Part shown: positions 19,939 to 29,550 of the stretch, one piece after another
Numbering within the stretch: the first letter of the stretch is position 1
Layout of the letters: each line of letters opens with the position of its first letter
NCBI GenBank assembly: GCA_947363765.1
Contig: CANAQC010000010.1
Span: forward strand, 1 to 41,965
DNA from: an uncultured Clostridium sp.
GTDB taxonomy: Bacteria > Bacillota > Clostridia > TANB77 > CAG-508
Direction: 5' to 3'
DNA: 41,965 bases
Translations under genes and position numbers: made by a program
The notes under the pieces: generated by a model
Databases searched by the model: none
Told to the model about the DNA's origin: nothing
What the model saw: only the letters and a program-made list of their open reading frames with translations

Positions 19939-21681
19939 ATGAAAAATAATATAATAAATATAGTATTAAAAAATGCAAAAAGATATGTAGTGTTATTAAT
20001 AATATTAAGTATTACAATATCATATTTAACAATGCAAATAGCTATGAATATAAAATATGCTATAGACGGTGTTTTGTTTAATAATTATAATGATATACCA
20101 AATTATATAATACAATTGTTAAATAAGAATTATGTAATAAATTTAGTAATAATAACACTAATAATTATTTCTTTAAATTTAATACATTCAATATTATCAT
20201 ATATTAGAAATAGGATTACAACCAAATTAAAATTAAAAATTAATATAAACTTAAAATCAACACTATATAAACATATGTTAGATTTAGAATATAAGAGCTA
20301 TAATGCATATGACAAAATAGAAATTATGCAAAGAATTAATGAAGATGCAGAAGTGTATGCAAAGTTCTTTAATAGTCAACTAAATGTAATATTAGATATA
20401 GTGTTTTTAAGTATGTTTATTATTAATCAATGTGTAATTTTAAATATAAGTATAGTTATTTATATATTTTTAACAATAATAATAATGTTATTATTTTCTT
20501 TATGGTATTTTAAAAGATTAAATAAAGGAATAGAAAGACTGGTAAATAAGAGAAAAAAACTATTAGGAGATACAATACTAAATATAAATAATTTTAAGCT
20601 AATAAGAATGTTTAATAAACAAACACAAGCAAAAGAAAATTATGAAAAATTAAATAATGATTATAATCATGAAAGTATAAAATTTATAAAATTAGTATTA
20701 TTTTATGATATTATTACAGAACATATTACATATCTTAAAGGACCTATTATTTATATGTTGGGTGGAATTGCCATTATAAATGGTACAATGACAATAGGTT
20801 CACTAACTGCATTAATAAATTTAGCTGGAAGAATATTTAACTGCATATATATTTTTGGAGAGAATTTAGAAATAATTGATAACTTTTATGTAATAACAAA
20901 AAAGATAAATAAATTTTTAAGATTGAAAGAAGAAAACAAGAAAAATGATTGTTTTAATTTAAATGGAGAAATTATATTTAGTAATGTATGTATATATTTA
21001 GATAATAAAACTATATTGGAAAATATAAATTTTTTAATAAAACAAGGAGAAAAAATTGCGATAATTGGAGAAAATGGATGCGGAAAAAGTGTACTTGCAA
21101 AAACGATATTAGGTTTCTACGATTACACAGGAAATATTTATATAAATAACCATAATATTAAAAGACTAAACAAAGAAGATATTAGAAAATATGTTGAACT
21201 AATTTTGGGAGGATCTTATTTGTTTTCTGGAAGTATAAAAGAAAATATGGTATTAAATAAACAAATAGATGATAATAAAATAAAGACTATAGCAAAATAT
21301 TGTAACATAGAAAACGATATAGAAAGATTTAATAATAAATATGATACATTGATTGGAGAAAAAGGAGCAAAATTATCAGGAGGTCAAAAACAAAGACTAG
21401 GAATTGCAAGAAGTTTAATACAAGATAGGCCAATTATGATATTAGACGAAGCTTTAAATAAATTGGATAATCAGACAAGAAAAAATATATTAATGAATTT
21501 TAAAGAAAAATATAAATATAAAACAATTATATATATAAGTAATAATTTAGAAATTATAAACTTTGTAGACTCTATTATTTATATAAACCAAAAAACTACT
21601 ATAAAAGCAACACATGAAGAGTTATTAAAAAGAAATATAAATTATAAAAATTTAATAAATATAAATAAAGATGTAATATAG
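19939..21681 (+). CDS. ABC exporter half-transporter 1
   Basis: The 580 residues fuse an ABC exporter membrane domain (about six helices, residues 15-310) to an ATPase domain. Walker A is IGENGCGKS near residue 377, the signature is KLSGGQKQR, Walker B is PIMILDEA, and the D-loop is LNKLD. The end of the ATPase lacks the usual H-loop His: the position reads TIIYISNNLEI, where ABC exporters have AHRL. This implies a degenerate site paired with the complete site of the next subunit, as in asymmetric heterodimers. It sits in a tight run (peptide gene, this gene, next ABC gene, gaps of about 10 bases). The cargo is unknown. Confidence 0.88.
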   Translation: MKNNIINIVLKNAKRYVVLLIILSITISYLTMQIAMNIKYAIDGVLFNNYNDIPNYIIQLLNKNYVINLVIITLIIISLNLIHSILSYIRNRITTKLKLKININLKSTLYKHMLDLEYKSYNAYDKIEIMQRINEDAEVYAKFFNSQLNVILDIVFLSMFIINQCVILNISIVIYIFLTIIIMLLFSLWYFKRLNKGIERLVNKRKKLLGDTILNINNFKLIRMFNKQTQAKENYEKLNNDYNHESIKFIKLVLFYDIITEHITYLKGPIIYMLGGIAIINGTMTIGSLTALINLAGRIFNCIYIFGENLEIIDNFYVITKKINKFLRLKEENKKNDCFNLNGEIIFSNVCIYLDNKTILENINFLIKQGEKIAIIGENGCGKSVLAKTILGFYDYTGNIYINNHNIKRLNKEDIRKYVELILGGSYLFSGSIKENMVLNKQIDDNKIKTIAKYCNIENDIERFNNKYDTLIGEKGAKLSGGQKQRLGIARSLIQDRPIMILDEALNKLDNQTRKNILMNFKEKYKYKTIIYISNNLEIINFVDSIIYINQKTTIKATHEELLKRNINYKNLININKDVI

Positions 21682-21690
21682 GATATAAAA

Positions 21691-23422
21691 ATGAAAAAAA
21701 AATTAAAAAAATTAAATCAAATGTATAAAATGTTAGGTTATAATAAACAGTTTGTAATTTTGTTTATAATTATAGAACTAACTGTTATTTCAGAATTAAT
21801 TATAGTTCCTTATATAACAAAACAGATAATAAATAAACATATACCAAGTAATAACATAACAGCATTAATGATTTTTGGGTGTATTTATAATATATTTATT
21901 ATATTACAATGTTTTGCGGTTTTAAAACATTGTAATATGAGGTCTATTTTAAAACTAAATATACAAACAGATTTAAGACAAAAGGTATTTAATAAAGTAC
22001 AAGATATAAAAATTAAATTTTATGATGAAAATGAAAGTGGGGTAATTTTACAATTTTTACAATCAGATGTAAATGTTGCAGGTGAATTGTTTCCAAAGAT
22101 AGTAGTAGAAATGTATTTTATGGGAGCAATAAGGTTTTTAATTATTTCGATGTTTTTAATGTTTATAAATATAAAAATTACTATATGTATTTTAATATTA
22201 TATATAATAGGAATAGTAATAAACATAATTTTTAACAAAAAAACAATAAGTGTAATTAATCAAATAAGGAAAATAAACGTAGAATTATATAGTTATATAA
22301 ATGAAAGCATACAAGGTTTCTTAACAATAAAAACTTTAAATATAATTGAAAAAAAAGAAAAAGAACTAAAAGATAGATTAGAACAGTATAACAAAAGCAA
22401 TAATAATTTGGAAAAAATTATTGCAAAATATAATAATATATTTACATTTATTACTTCATTATCTATTGCAATTATAATATATTATGCAGGGCTTGATATT
22501 AATAAAGGATCTATGTTATATGCAGAAGTTTTATTATTAATAGAATATAGTTCTGCACTTAAATATCAGTTAAAATGGTTTACAAAACATTTAACTAATT
22601 TTAATGAATCATTTTTTGCATATTCAAAAATTATAGATTTTTTAAATTTAGATAATGTAGAAGATTTAAAAAAAGGTGAAGAATTAGAAAATATCTATTG
22701 TGTCGAATATAAGGATGTACATTTTTCATATAATGGAAATGAGAAAAATATTGAGAAATTTAGTTTTAAATTAAAACAAAATGAAAAAATAGCATTAGTT
22801 GGAAAAACTGGAAGTGGAAAAACAACAATTGCCAATTTACTTTGTAGATTTTATGAACCAACAAAAGGGAAAATATTAATAAATAACAGAAATTATTTAG
22901 AATATAATCTTTCTTCATTAAGAAAAAAAATAGGATATGTTATGCAAGAAATTCAAATACTTCCAAATACTATAATTGATAATATAAGATATGCAAATGA
23001 AGATATTAAAAAGGAAGAAATAGAAGATATATTTAAAAAATTAAAACTACATAAGAAAATATTACAATTAGAAAAAGGTTATGATACAGATATATACAAT
23101 AATCAAGACATATTATCTGGTCGGAGAAAAACAAATGTTAAATTTTGCAAGAGTAATGGCTATAAACCCAGATTTAATTATACTAGATGAAGTTACATCA
23201 CATTTAAGTTATGAAACAGAAATGCTTATAAAAAATGCAATAGAAAAAGTTAGCAAAAATAAAATTACAATTCTTATAGCACATAGATTATCTACAATAA
23301 AGGACTGTAATCAAATTATCATAATGAAAAATGGAAAAATTATAGAACATGGAAATCATGAAGAACTACTAAAAACAAGAAAAGAATATTATAGATTAGT
23401 AAATAATAATGGCATAAAATAA
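21691..23422 (+). CDS. ABC exporter half-transporter 2 (one +1 shift)
   Basis: The start is ATG 21691, nine bases after the previous stop. Six membrane helices lie in residues 18-300, then an ATPase domain with Walker A LVGKTGSGKTTIAN near residue 370. CGG 23122 falls exactly inside the ABC signature. Skipping the C turns LSGR-stop into ILSG-GEKQMLNFARVMA, then Walker B DLIILDEVTS and the H-loop ILIAHRLSTI, for 576 residues in total. The unshifted chain (about 500 residues) would lose the signature, Walker B and H-loop and could not hydrolyse ATP. It presumably pairs with the preceding half-transporter. Confidence 0.9.
23122..23124 (+). other. In-frame CGG, +1 recoding site 8
   Basis: GGT-C-GGA. 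The shifted glycine is the second Gly of the LSGG(E/Q) signature, an invariant ABC ATPase residue. Confidence 0.95.
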
Positions 23423-23434
23423 ACACTATAATAA

Positions 23435-23466
23435 GAGAATCTCTAGTAATATATTAGAGGTTCTTT
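23435..23466 (+). terminator. Rho-independent terminator after the ABC pair
   Basis: An AGAATCTCTA / TTAGAGGTTCTTT imperfect stem with trailing T bases, just after the ABC stop. Confidence 0.6.
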
Positions 23467-23612
23467 ATATTATATTAAGAGATGATATTAAACTTTTAAT
23501 CACATAATTTAAAATAAAAAATAGTAGACTTTTCTTTTGTAATACTATAGACTTTTAGAAAAAAATGTCATAAAATAAGAAAGTATCATAAATAAAAAGA
23601 AAGGGGAAAATA

Positions 23613-24813
23613 ATGTTAGCAGAAAAAATTATATTTAATATCTTTGCTTTTTCCTTATTTGTATTAATGTTTTTCAAAATGATTAGGAGAAATGACTCAA
23701 ATTATGTTGTTGTCTTATGTTTAGAGGCAATTCGGAATAGCAATAAATTTTATAGAAATCATTTTTCGTTTAGAGATACATATATTTATAAAAATTATAA
23801 CATATTTGTTATCAATAATTATACCAATAATTATTATTTGTATAGAACATAAAAACATTAATTTTTCAGAATTAATATATATAGCACTTACAAAAGTATC
23901 TTTACTTTTTGACAATTCTAAACAAGCAAAAAATTTTTTAATAAAATTAGTAACAAAATATCCAGAAAGTTATTTAGGGCATAAAATGTTAGCAGAAATT
24001 TATGAAAAAGAAGGCGGAATGAGAAAAGCAATAGAAGAATATGTACAAGTAATTGATATTAATAAACAAGACTATAATGTTTATTATCACATATCATATT
24101 TATTAAATGAATTAGGAAAAAAAGATGAAGCATCTCAAATGTTAGAGAATTTATTATTTAAAAAACCAGAGATGCTAGAAGCAACCGAACTTTTAGGAGA
24201 CATTTATTGTGATCAAGAAAGATACAAAGAAGCAGCAAATTTATATAATAATGCATTAAAATATAACCCTACAAGTTATGAATTATATTACAATATGGGA
24301 ATGGTATATACTATGTTAAACGATTTTCAAAATGCAAAAATATGTTATGAAAAAGCTGCAAGTATAAATACCTTAAATTATAATTCATATTATAATTTAG
24401 CACAAATAGGAGTAATTTATAATGATTTAGAAGAGGCAGAAAAATATTTTATGGAAAGTACAAAAAGTGAAGAATTAGAAGCAAAGGCTTACTATAATTT
24501 AGCTAAAATATATATCATACGAGGAGATAAACAAAATGCTATTAAGTTTTTAAATGTAGCAATTGAAATAGATCCATATTTTTACAAAAAGGCAGTATCT
24601 GAACCATTATTTATTTCAATAAAAACATATATGAATTTTCCAGATCAAGAAGAAGAAAAAACAAAAAGAAAGTCAAGTTTATCAAAAAAAGAAAAAAGGG
24701 CACAAAAACATCTAGAAGAAACAACAAAGTTAGTAGGAAAATTAAGCCATAATGAACAAAAACTAAATAAAAAAGAAAAACAAATAAAACAACAAAGAGA
24801 AAGAGAAGAGTAA
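23613..24813 (+). CDS. Membrane-anchored TPR protein (one +1 shift)
   Basis: The start is ATG 23613 behind AAAGGGG. Two or three hydrophobic segments (about 5-22, 32-55 and 60-80) anchor a cytosolic run of about six TPR units (residues 110-335), such as AIEEYVQVIDINKQD and EAANLYNNALKYNPTSYELY. A highly charged Lys/Glu coiled-coil tail follows (about 350-399). CGG 23733 lies within the second membrane segment; skipping the C gives EAI-GIAINFIEIIF, keeping it hydrophobic. The total is 399 residues. TPR scaffolds bind other proteins; the partner is unknown. dpaA follows after a gap of about 50 bases. Confidence 0.75.
23733..23735 (+). other. In-frame CGG, +1 recoding site 9
   Basis: ATT-C-GGA. 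The shift keeps a hydrophobic helix and reaches the TPR repeats; the zero frame reads polar Asn/Tyr-rich sequence and ends at about 23850. Confidence 0.82.
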
Positions 24814-24863
24814 TAACCTATAATAAAACAAAATATAATACCTAAGAAAGGAAAGTGATAAAT

Positions 24864-25730
24864 TTGATAAAAAATATTGCCATAATAGGTGGAGATTTAA
24901 GAATTGTAAAATTGGTGGGAATGCTTGTAGATCAAGGATATTCTATTACAACATATGGATTAGAAAAAGCATATGAAATATCAAAATTTAAATGTAGTAA
25001 TTTAGAAGAATGTATAAAAAAAGCAGATATTGTAATAGGACCATTACCACTATCAAGTAATATGGAAACTATTAATACACCATTTAGTGAACAAACAATA
25101 TATTTAAAAGATATAATAGAACAATTAGAAGGAAAAATATTTATTGCAGGTTCAATTAAACCAGAAGTTTATGAAATGATACAAAATAAAAATATTACTA
25201 TTTTAGATATTATAAAAAGAGAAGAACTTGCTGTATTAAATGCTATTTCAACAGCAGAAGGTGCAATTCAAATTGCTATAAATGAGACTCCAAAAAATTT
25301 ACATGGAAATAATGTATTAGTATTAGGATTTGGAAGGATTGGAAAGATACTATCTAAAATGCTAGATGGAATTGGTGCAAATGTTGCATGCGAAGCAAGA
25401 AAAACTACAGATCTTGCTTGGATTAAAGCATATGGATATGAACCAATTAATTTAATACAATTAAAAGAAAATTTAAATAGATTTGATATTATTATAAATA
25501 CAATCCCATATACAGTATTAACAAAAGAAATGTTACAAAAAGTTAAAAAAGATGCATTAATTATAGACCTTGCATCAAATCCTGGTGGAGTAGATAGAAA
25601 TGTTATTAAAGAATTAGGAATTAAGTTTAATTGGGCATTATCACTCCCAGGAAAAGTATCACCAGTAACATCAGCAGAGTTTGTAAAAGAAACATTATTA
25701 AATATGTTTAAAGAAATTGATAATAATTAA
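24864..25730 (+). CDS. dpaA: Dipicolinate synthase subunit A
   Basis: DpaA with DpaB converts the lysine-pathway intermediate dihydrodipicolinate to dipicolinic acid, the calcium chelator of the spore core, and acts in the mother cell. The protein opens IKNIAIIGGDLRIVKLVGML, has PLPLSSN in the first domain, and has the NAD(P)-binding motif VLVLGFGRIGKILSKML near residue 150. About 288 residues is the normal length. I prefer the TTG start at 24864, because AAAGGAAAGTGAT (24847-24859) looks like an extended ribosome binding site that covers the alternative GTG at 24855. No dpaB follows; uppP is next. Confidence 0.88.
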   Translation: MIKNIAIIGGDLRIVKLVGMLVDQGYSITTYGLEKAYEISKFKCSNLEECIKKADIVIGPLPLSSNMETINTPFSEQTIYLKDIIEQLEGKIFIAGSIKPEVYEMIQNKNITILDIIKREELAVLNAISTAEGAIQIAINETPKNLHGNNVLVLGFGRIGKILSKMLDGIGANVACEARKTTDLAWIKAYGYEPINLIQLKENLNRFDIIINTIPYTVLTKEMLQKVKKDALIIDLASNPGGVDRNVIKELGIKFNWALSLPGKVSPVTSAEFVKETLLNMFKEIDNN

Positions 25731-25756
25731 AAATAAGAAGAAAAGAGGTAATAAAA

Positions 25757-26560
25757 ATGACAGTATTACAATCAGTTATTTTAGGAATTGTACAAGGACT
25801 AACAGAACTTTTACCAATATCAAGTTCTGCACACTTAAATATTATACCATGGGTATTAGGATGGACAAAATCAGAAGAATTTAGAGTAGCATTTGAAGGT
25901 TTTGATGTAGCACTTCATTTTGGAACATTACTTGCAATTGCAATCTTCTTTTTTAAAGATTGGATAGCTTTAATTAAGGGTGGATATAATCAAGTAGTAA
26001 AAAAGGAAAAAACAAATCAAGGAAGAATGTTTTGGTATATAGTTATTGCAACAATTCCAGGAGGAGCTATAGGGTTTTTATTAGACCATTTTTTAGAGGA
26101 TGTTTTAACAAAACCACTTATTATAGGAATAGCACTTGCCGTTATGGGAATTGTATTATATATTGTAGATAAAAATGGAAAATCAAATACAGATTATGAA
26201 CATATGAATTTAAAACAAACATTTTTAATAGGCTTATCACAAAGTCTAGCATTTATACCAGGAGTTTCACGTTCTGGTATTACAATGACAACAGGAAGAA
26301 TGATGGGAGTAGATAGAGAATCTACAGCAAAATATTCATTTTTACTATCAACACCAATTGTATTTGCAGCAACTGTTTATAAATTTAAGGACTTTGTTTT
26401 TAGTATACCATTTTTTATAGGAATTGTTATAAGCTTTTTGGTAGGAATTTTTGTAATTAAATTCTTACTAGAATACTTAAAAAAAGGAAGTTTTAAAAGT
26501 TTTGCAATATATCGTGTAATAATAGGAATCATAGTTATTATATTATCATTTGTAATATAA
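25757..26560 (+). CDS. uppP: Undecaprenyl-diphosphate phosphatase
   Basis: This enzyme (BacA family) removes one phosphate from undecaprenyl diphosphate to recycle the lipid carrier for wall synthesis. Its loss or gain alters bacitracin sensitivity. The 267 residues have about eight membrane helices. The family motifs are GIVQGLTELLPISSSAHL (about 10-27) and the second catalytic loop PGVSRSGITMTTGR (about 172-185). The start is ATG 25757 behind AAGAGGT. It is the last gene before a clear terminator. No CGG is present. Confidence 0.95.
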   Translation: MTVLQSVILGIVQGLTELLPISSSAHLNIIPWVLGWTKSEEFRVAFEGFDVALHFGTLLAIAIFFFKDWIALIKGGYNQVVKKEKTNQGRMFWYIVIATIPGGAIGFLLDHFLEDVLTKPLIIGIALAVMGIVLYIVDKNGKSNTDYEHMNLKQTFLIGLSQSLAFIPGVSRSGITMTTGRMMGVDRESTAKYSFLLSTPIVFAATVYKFKDFVFSIPFFIGIVISFLVGIFVIKFLLEYLKKGSFKSFAIYRVIIGIIVIILSFVI

Positions 26561-26570
26561 TAACAATTGG

Positions 26571-26600
26571 AAAAAGACGTACTTTTTGGTACGTCTTTTT
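26571..26600 (+). terminator. Rho-independent terminator after uppP
   Basis: A perfect AAAAAGACGTAC / GTACGTCTTTTT hairpin with a T-tail, 10 bases after the stop. Confidence 0.9.
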
Positions 26601-26741
26601 ATAACACTATCATTTATTCTACCAAAACAATAAAGATTTTGCAACATTCAAAAAATAACGAATAAGATAGAGAACAATAGCTAAAATAAGATAAAAAGGA
26701 TTAGAATAAATTTAAACAATAAAAACGATTAAAATAAATAT

Positions 26742-26769
26742 TTGAAATTATTTAGAAATTTATGATAAT
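26742..26769 (+). promoter_or_regulatory. Promoter for the 6S RNA
   Basis: TTGAAA at 26742-26747 with a 16-base spacer to GATAAT at 26764-26769, about 30 bases before the RNA body. Confidence 0.55.
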
Positions 26770-26794
26770 ATAAATATGAAAAAACAAGTAAATA

Positions 26795-26986
26795 AAAATC
26801 CCTGCGTAGTGCGACAAGCAAGATATTTTAGAACCTACAAGTTTTGGAAGGGGAGCCCATCTCTAAATATGGCGTGTATGCTTGTATTTATATAAGAAAC
26901 CCATAAGTATTTAGGTAAGCACCCACCTGTATTAGGTACAGGTCCGTAAAATCTCTTGATGATGACGGCAATCGCGGGGCTTTTTT
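26795..26986 (+). ncRNA. ssrS: 6S RNA
   Basis: This gene-free stretch carries the Firmicute 6S pattern. A closing stem pairs CCCTGCG (26800) with CGCGGGG (about 26973). The 5' strand holds CCTACAAGTTTTGGAAGGGG, the 3' strand holds the conserved AAGCACCCACCTG, and a T-run ends the transcript at about 26981. 6S RNA mimics an open promoter and sequesters RNA polymerase holding the housekeeping sigma factor. The ends are approximate. I recognised it from conserved blocks; a covariance-model search was not possible. Confidence 0.82.
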
Positions 26987-27099
26987 ATATAATAGAAAAG
27001 TTCTCTAAATATCAAATTAGATAAATACATCTTATAGAAATATAAAACAATATAACAAATAAAAGTAGAATAATGTCGAAAAATGTAAAAATAAAATAA

Positions 27100-27128
27100 T
27101 TGCATTTTATATAAAATGATGTTATAAT
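27100..27128 (+). promoter_or_regulatory. Strong promoter for a structured RNA
   Basis: TTGCAT at 27100-27105, exactly 17 bases, then consensus TATAAT at 27123-27128. No coding sequence follows on this strand. Confidence 0.7.
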
Positions 27129-27134
27129 TATAGT

Positions 27135-27240
27135 ATAAAAACATAAAAAAATACATATAATAAAAAAGCATTATAATGTATTTATTGGCTGGGTGCATCC
27201 GAATGGATGTCATAGACGAAAGTCGCCTAGCCGTTTTTAT
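27135..27240 (+). ncRNA. Small structured RNA convergent with the DUF3800 gene
   Basis: Downstream of a near-consensus promoter, bases 27187-27232 fold as a compact three-way element. An outer stem GGCTGG/CTAGCC encloses a GCATCC-GAAT-GGATGT hairpin and a GAC-GAAA-GTC tetraloop hairpin, followed by TTTTT. An A/T-rich AATACAT/ATGTATT stem precedes it. The RNA would end just at the 3' end of the DUF3800 gene on the other strand. Published comparative-genomics surveys named several structured RNA motifs next to DUF3800 genes; this may be one or a new type. Exact ends are inferred. Confidence 0.55.
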
Positions 27241-27959
27241 TTTGGTCTAACAATTCCATAGTCATTAATTTCTCCATCACAATTTTTAAATTTATTTTTA
27301 ATCATTTCAAAATATAGTGGATGATTATATTCATCTAATTGAAACACTGAGGCACAACAAAAATCTGCAACGCATAAATTAAGACAAAAAGCTGAATCTG
27401 AAAATGCAATAGAAGGTAGCAAATGTGAAAAATCTTTAGAGTCTTCAAATTCACTATCTTTCTTTATTAAATTAATATATGAATAATATAATATTTTATT
27501 ATCTTTTTTATCTCTTGAGTCTAATATAACTAAGCAAATATCGGATAAATTATTTAATTCTAAATTTACATTTTCTAATAAAGCTTGAAAAGCATAAGAA
27601 TATATAGTATCTTTTGTTTGATTTATAGGTGCTTTTTTAATAAAATTATGTTTGTCTAATGACAAACATATAATTTGAAAAGGTATAGTAGTATTTTTTA
27701 TATATTCGAAAACTCCTAATCTAAGAGTTTCTTTATTATAGCCAATTTTAATATTTTCCTTTTTTGTATTATATTTCAATTCTAAAAGAGGATTAGTTAA
27801 AAAATTTTCCTTTAATAAATAAAAATCGTTTTCTAATTGTTGAATATACTTAGCTTCTATTAAAATTCCTCCAACAACGAATGTATTAGAGCAACCATTA
27901 TTTTTAGTATTAGATACTGGATCTGGAGTACCACTTTCATCTATATATAATATATACAT
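27237..27959 (-). CDS. DUF3800-family protein
   Basis: The 240-residue protein begins MYILYIDESGTPDP, the hallmark of DUF3800 proteins. That family has a predicted RNase-H-like fold in which the early Asp/Glu residues form the active site. The later ICLVILDSRDKK strand and the C-terminal CVADFCCASVFQLDE helix (the LQxADxxA-like position) fit the family. The function is unproved; the genes are often found in accessory regions near mobile elements or structured RNAs. The only nearby gene feature is the convergent structured RNA at its 3' end. It contains no in-frame CGG. Confidence 0.85.
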   Translation of the reverse strand: MYILYIDESGTPDPVSNTKNNGCSNTFVVGGILIEAKYIQQLENDFYLLKENFLTNPLLELKYNTKKENIKIGYNKETLRLGVFEYIKNTTIPFQIICLSLDKHNFIKKAPINQTKDTIYSYAFQALLENVNLELNNLSDICLVILDSRDKKDNKILYYSYINLIKKDSEFEDSKDFSHLLPSIAFSDSAFCLNLCVADFCCASVFQLDEYNHPLYFEMIKNKFKNCDGEINDYGIVRPK

Positions 27960-28130
27960 TTTATTCTCCGTTTCTTTTTACATAATATAAATAATATTTT
28001 ATAACAAATGAGCAATCTATTTATAAAAAACGGAAAAAAATGTAATTTGACAAATAAAATATAAAAAAGTTAGGATTTATATGTAGGAACAGAGTAATTA
28101 TACATTTTTATATTAAATTTAATAAAACTA

Positions 28131-28159
28131 TTGAACATTTTTATAGTTTATGCTAATAT
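28131..28159 (+). promoter_or_regulatory. Promoter of the T-box/pheST operon
   Basis: TTGAAC at 28131-28136, 17 bases, then TAATAT at 28154-28159, placing the transcript start near 28166. Confidence 0.65.
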
Positions 28160-28165
28160 AATATA

Positions 28166-28415
28166 AATATATAAACAAATAAAAGCAAAGTAAGTTATAT
28201 TGGTTTTGGAATAAGAGAATTTAGGTAATAGCTGAAAACCTAAATCCATAAGATTAACTGAAATTTCACTTTTTTAGTTTTAATTTGAAATTAATAGTAG
28301 AATTAGACGGTAGTTACGTTATAACTATAAATAAGGCTAATATTAAATTAGTAAAATTAGGTGGTACCACGAATCCATTTCGTCCTATATCTATAGGATA
28401 GAAATGGATTTTTTG
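28166..28415 (+). promoter_or_regulatory. T-box leader controlling pheST
   Basis: The leader of about 250 bases contains the canonical antiterminator sequence GGTGGTACCACG (about 28360-28371). It is followed by a competing terminator, AATCCATTTC / GAAATGGATT with an inner TCCTATA/TATAGGA extension and a T-run ending at about 28415. Uncharged tRNA-Phe binding should favour the antiterminator and switch on pheST. The downstream genes imply a Phe (TTC/TTT) specifier. A TTC lies in the Stem I region near 28264, but I could not confirm the specifier loop by folding. Confidence 0.9.
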
Positions 28416-28437
28416 ATTGAAAGGAGATAAATAAAAT

Positions 28438-29477
<1,040 letters not shown>

Positions 29478-29550
29478 TAAATTTAATAAACAAAGAAAAT
29501 GCTACATATAGTTAAGATGAAGCAAATTGTATAAGAAAGGAAGAAAATAA

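Noticed and set aside
26932..27213. Minus-strand open frame over the 6S RNA 3' part
   Set aside because: It has no ribosome binding site, overlaps the conserved 6S blocks and has Tyr/Phe-rich noise composition.
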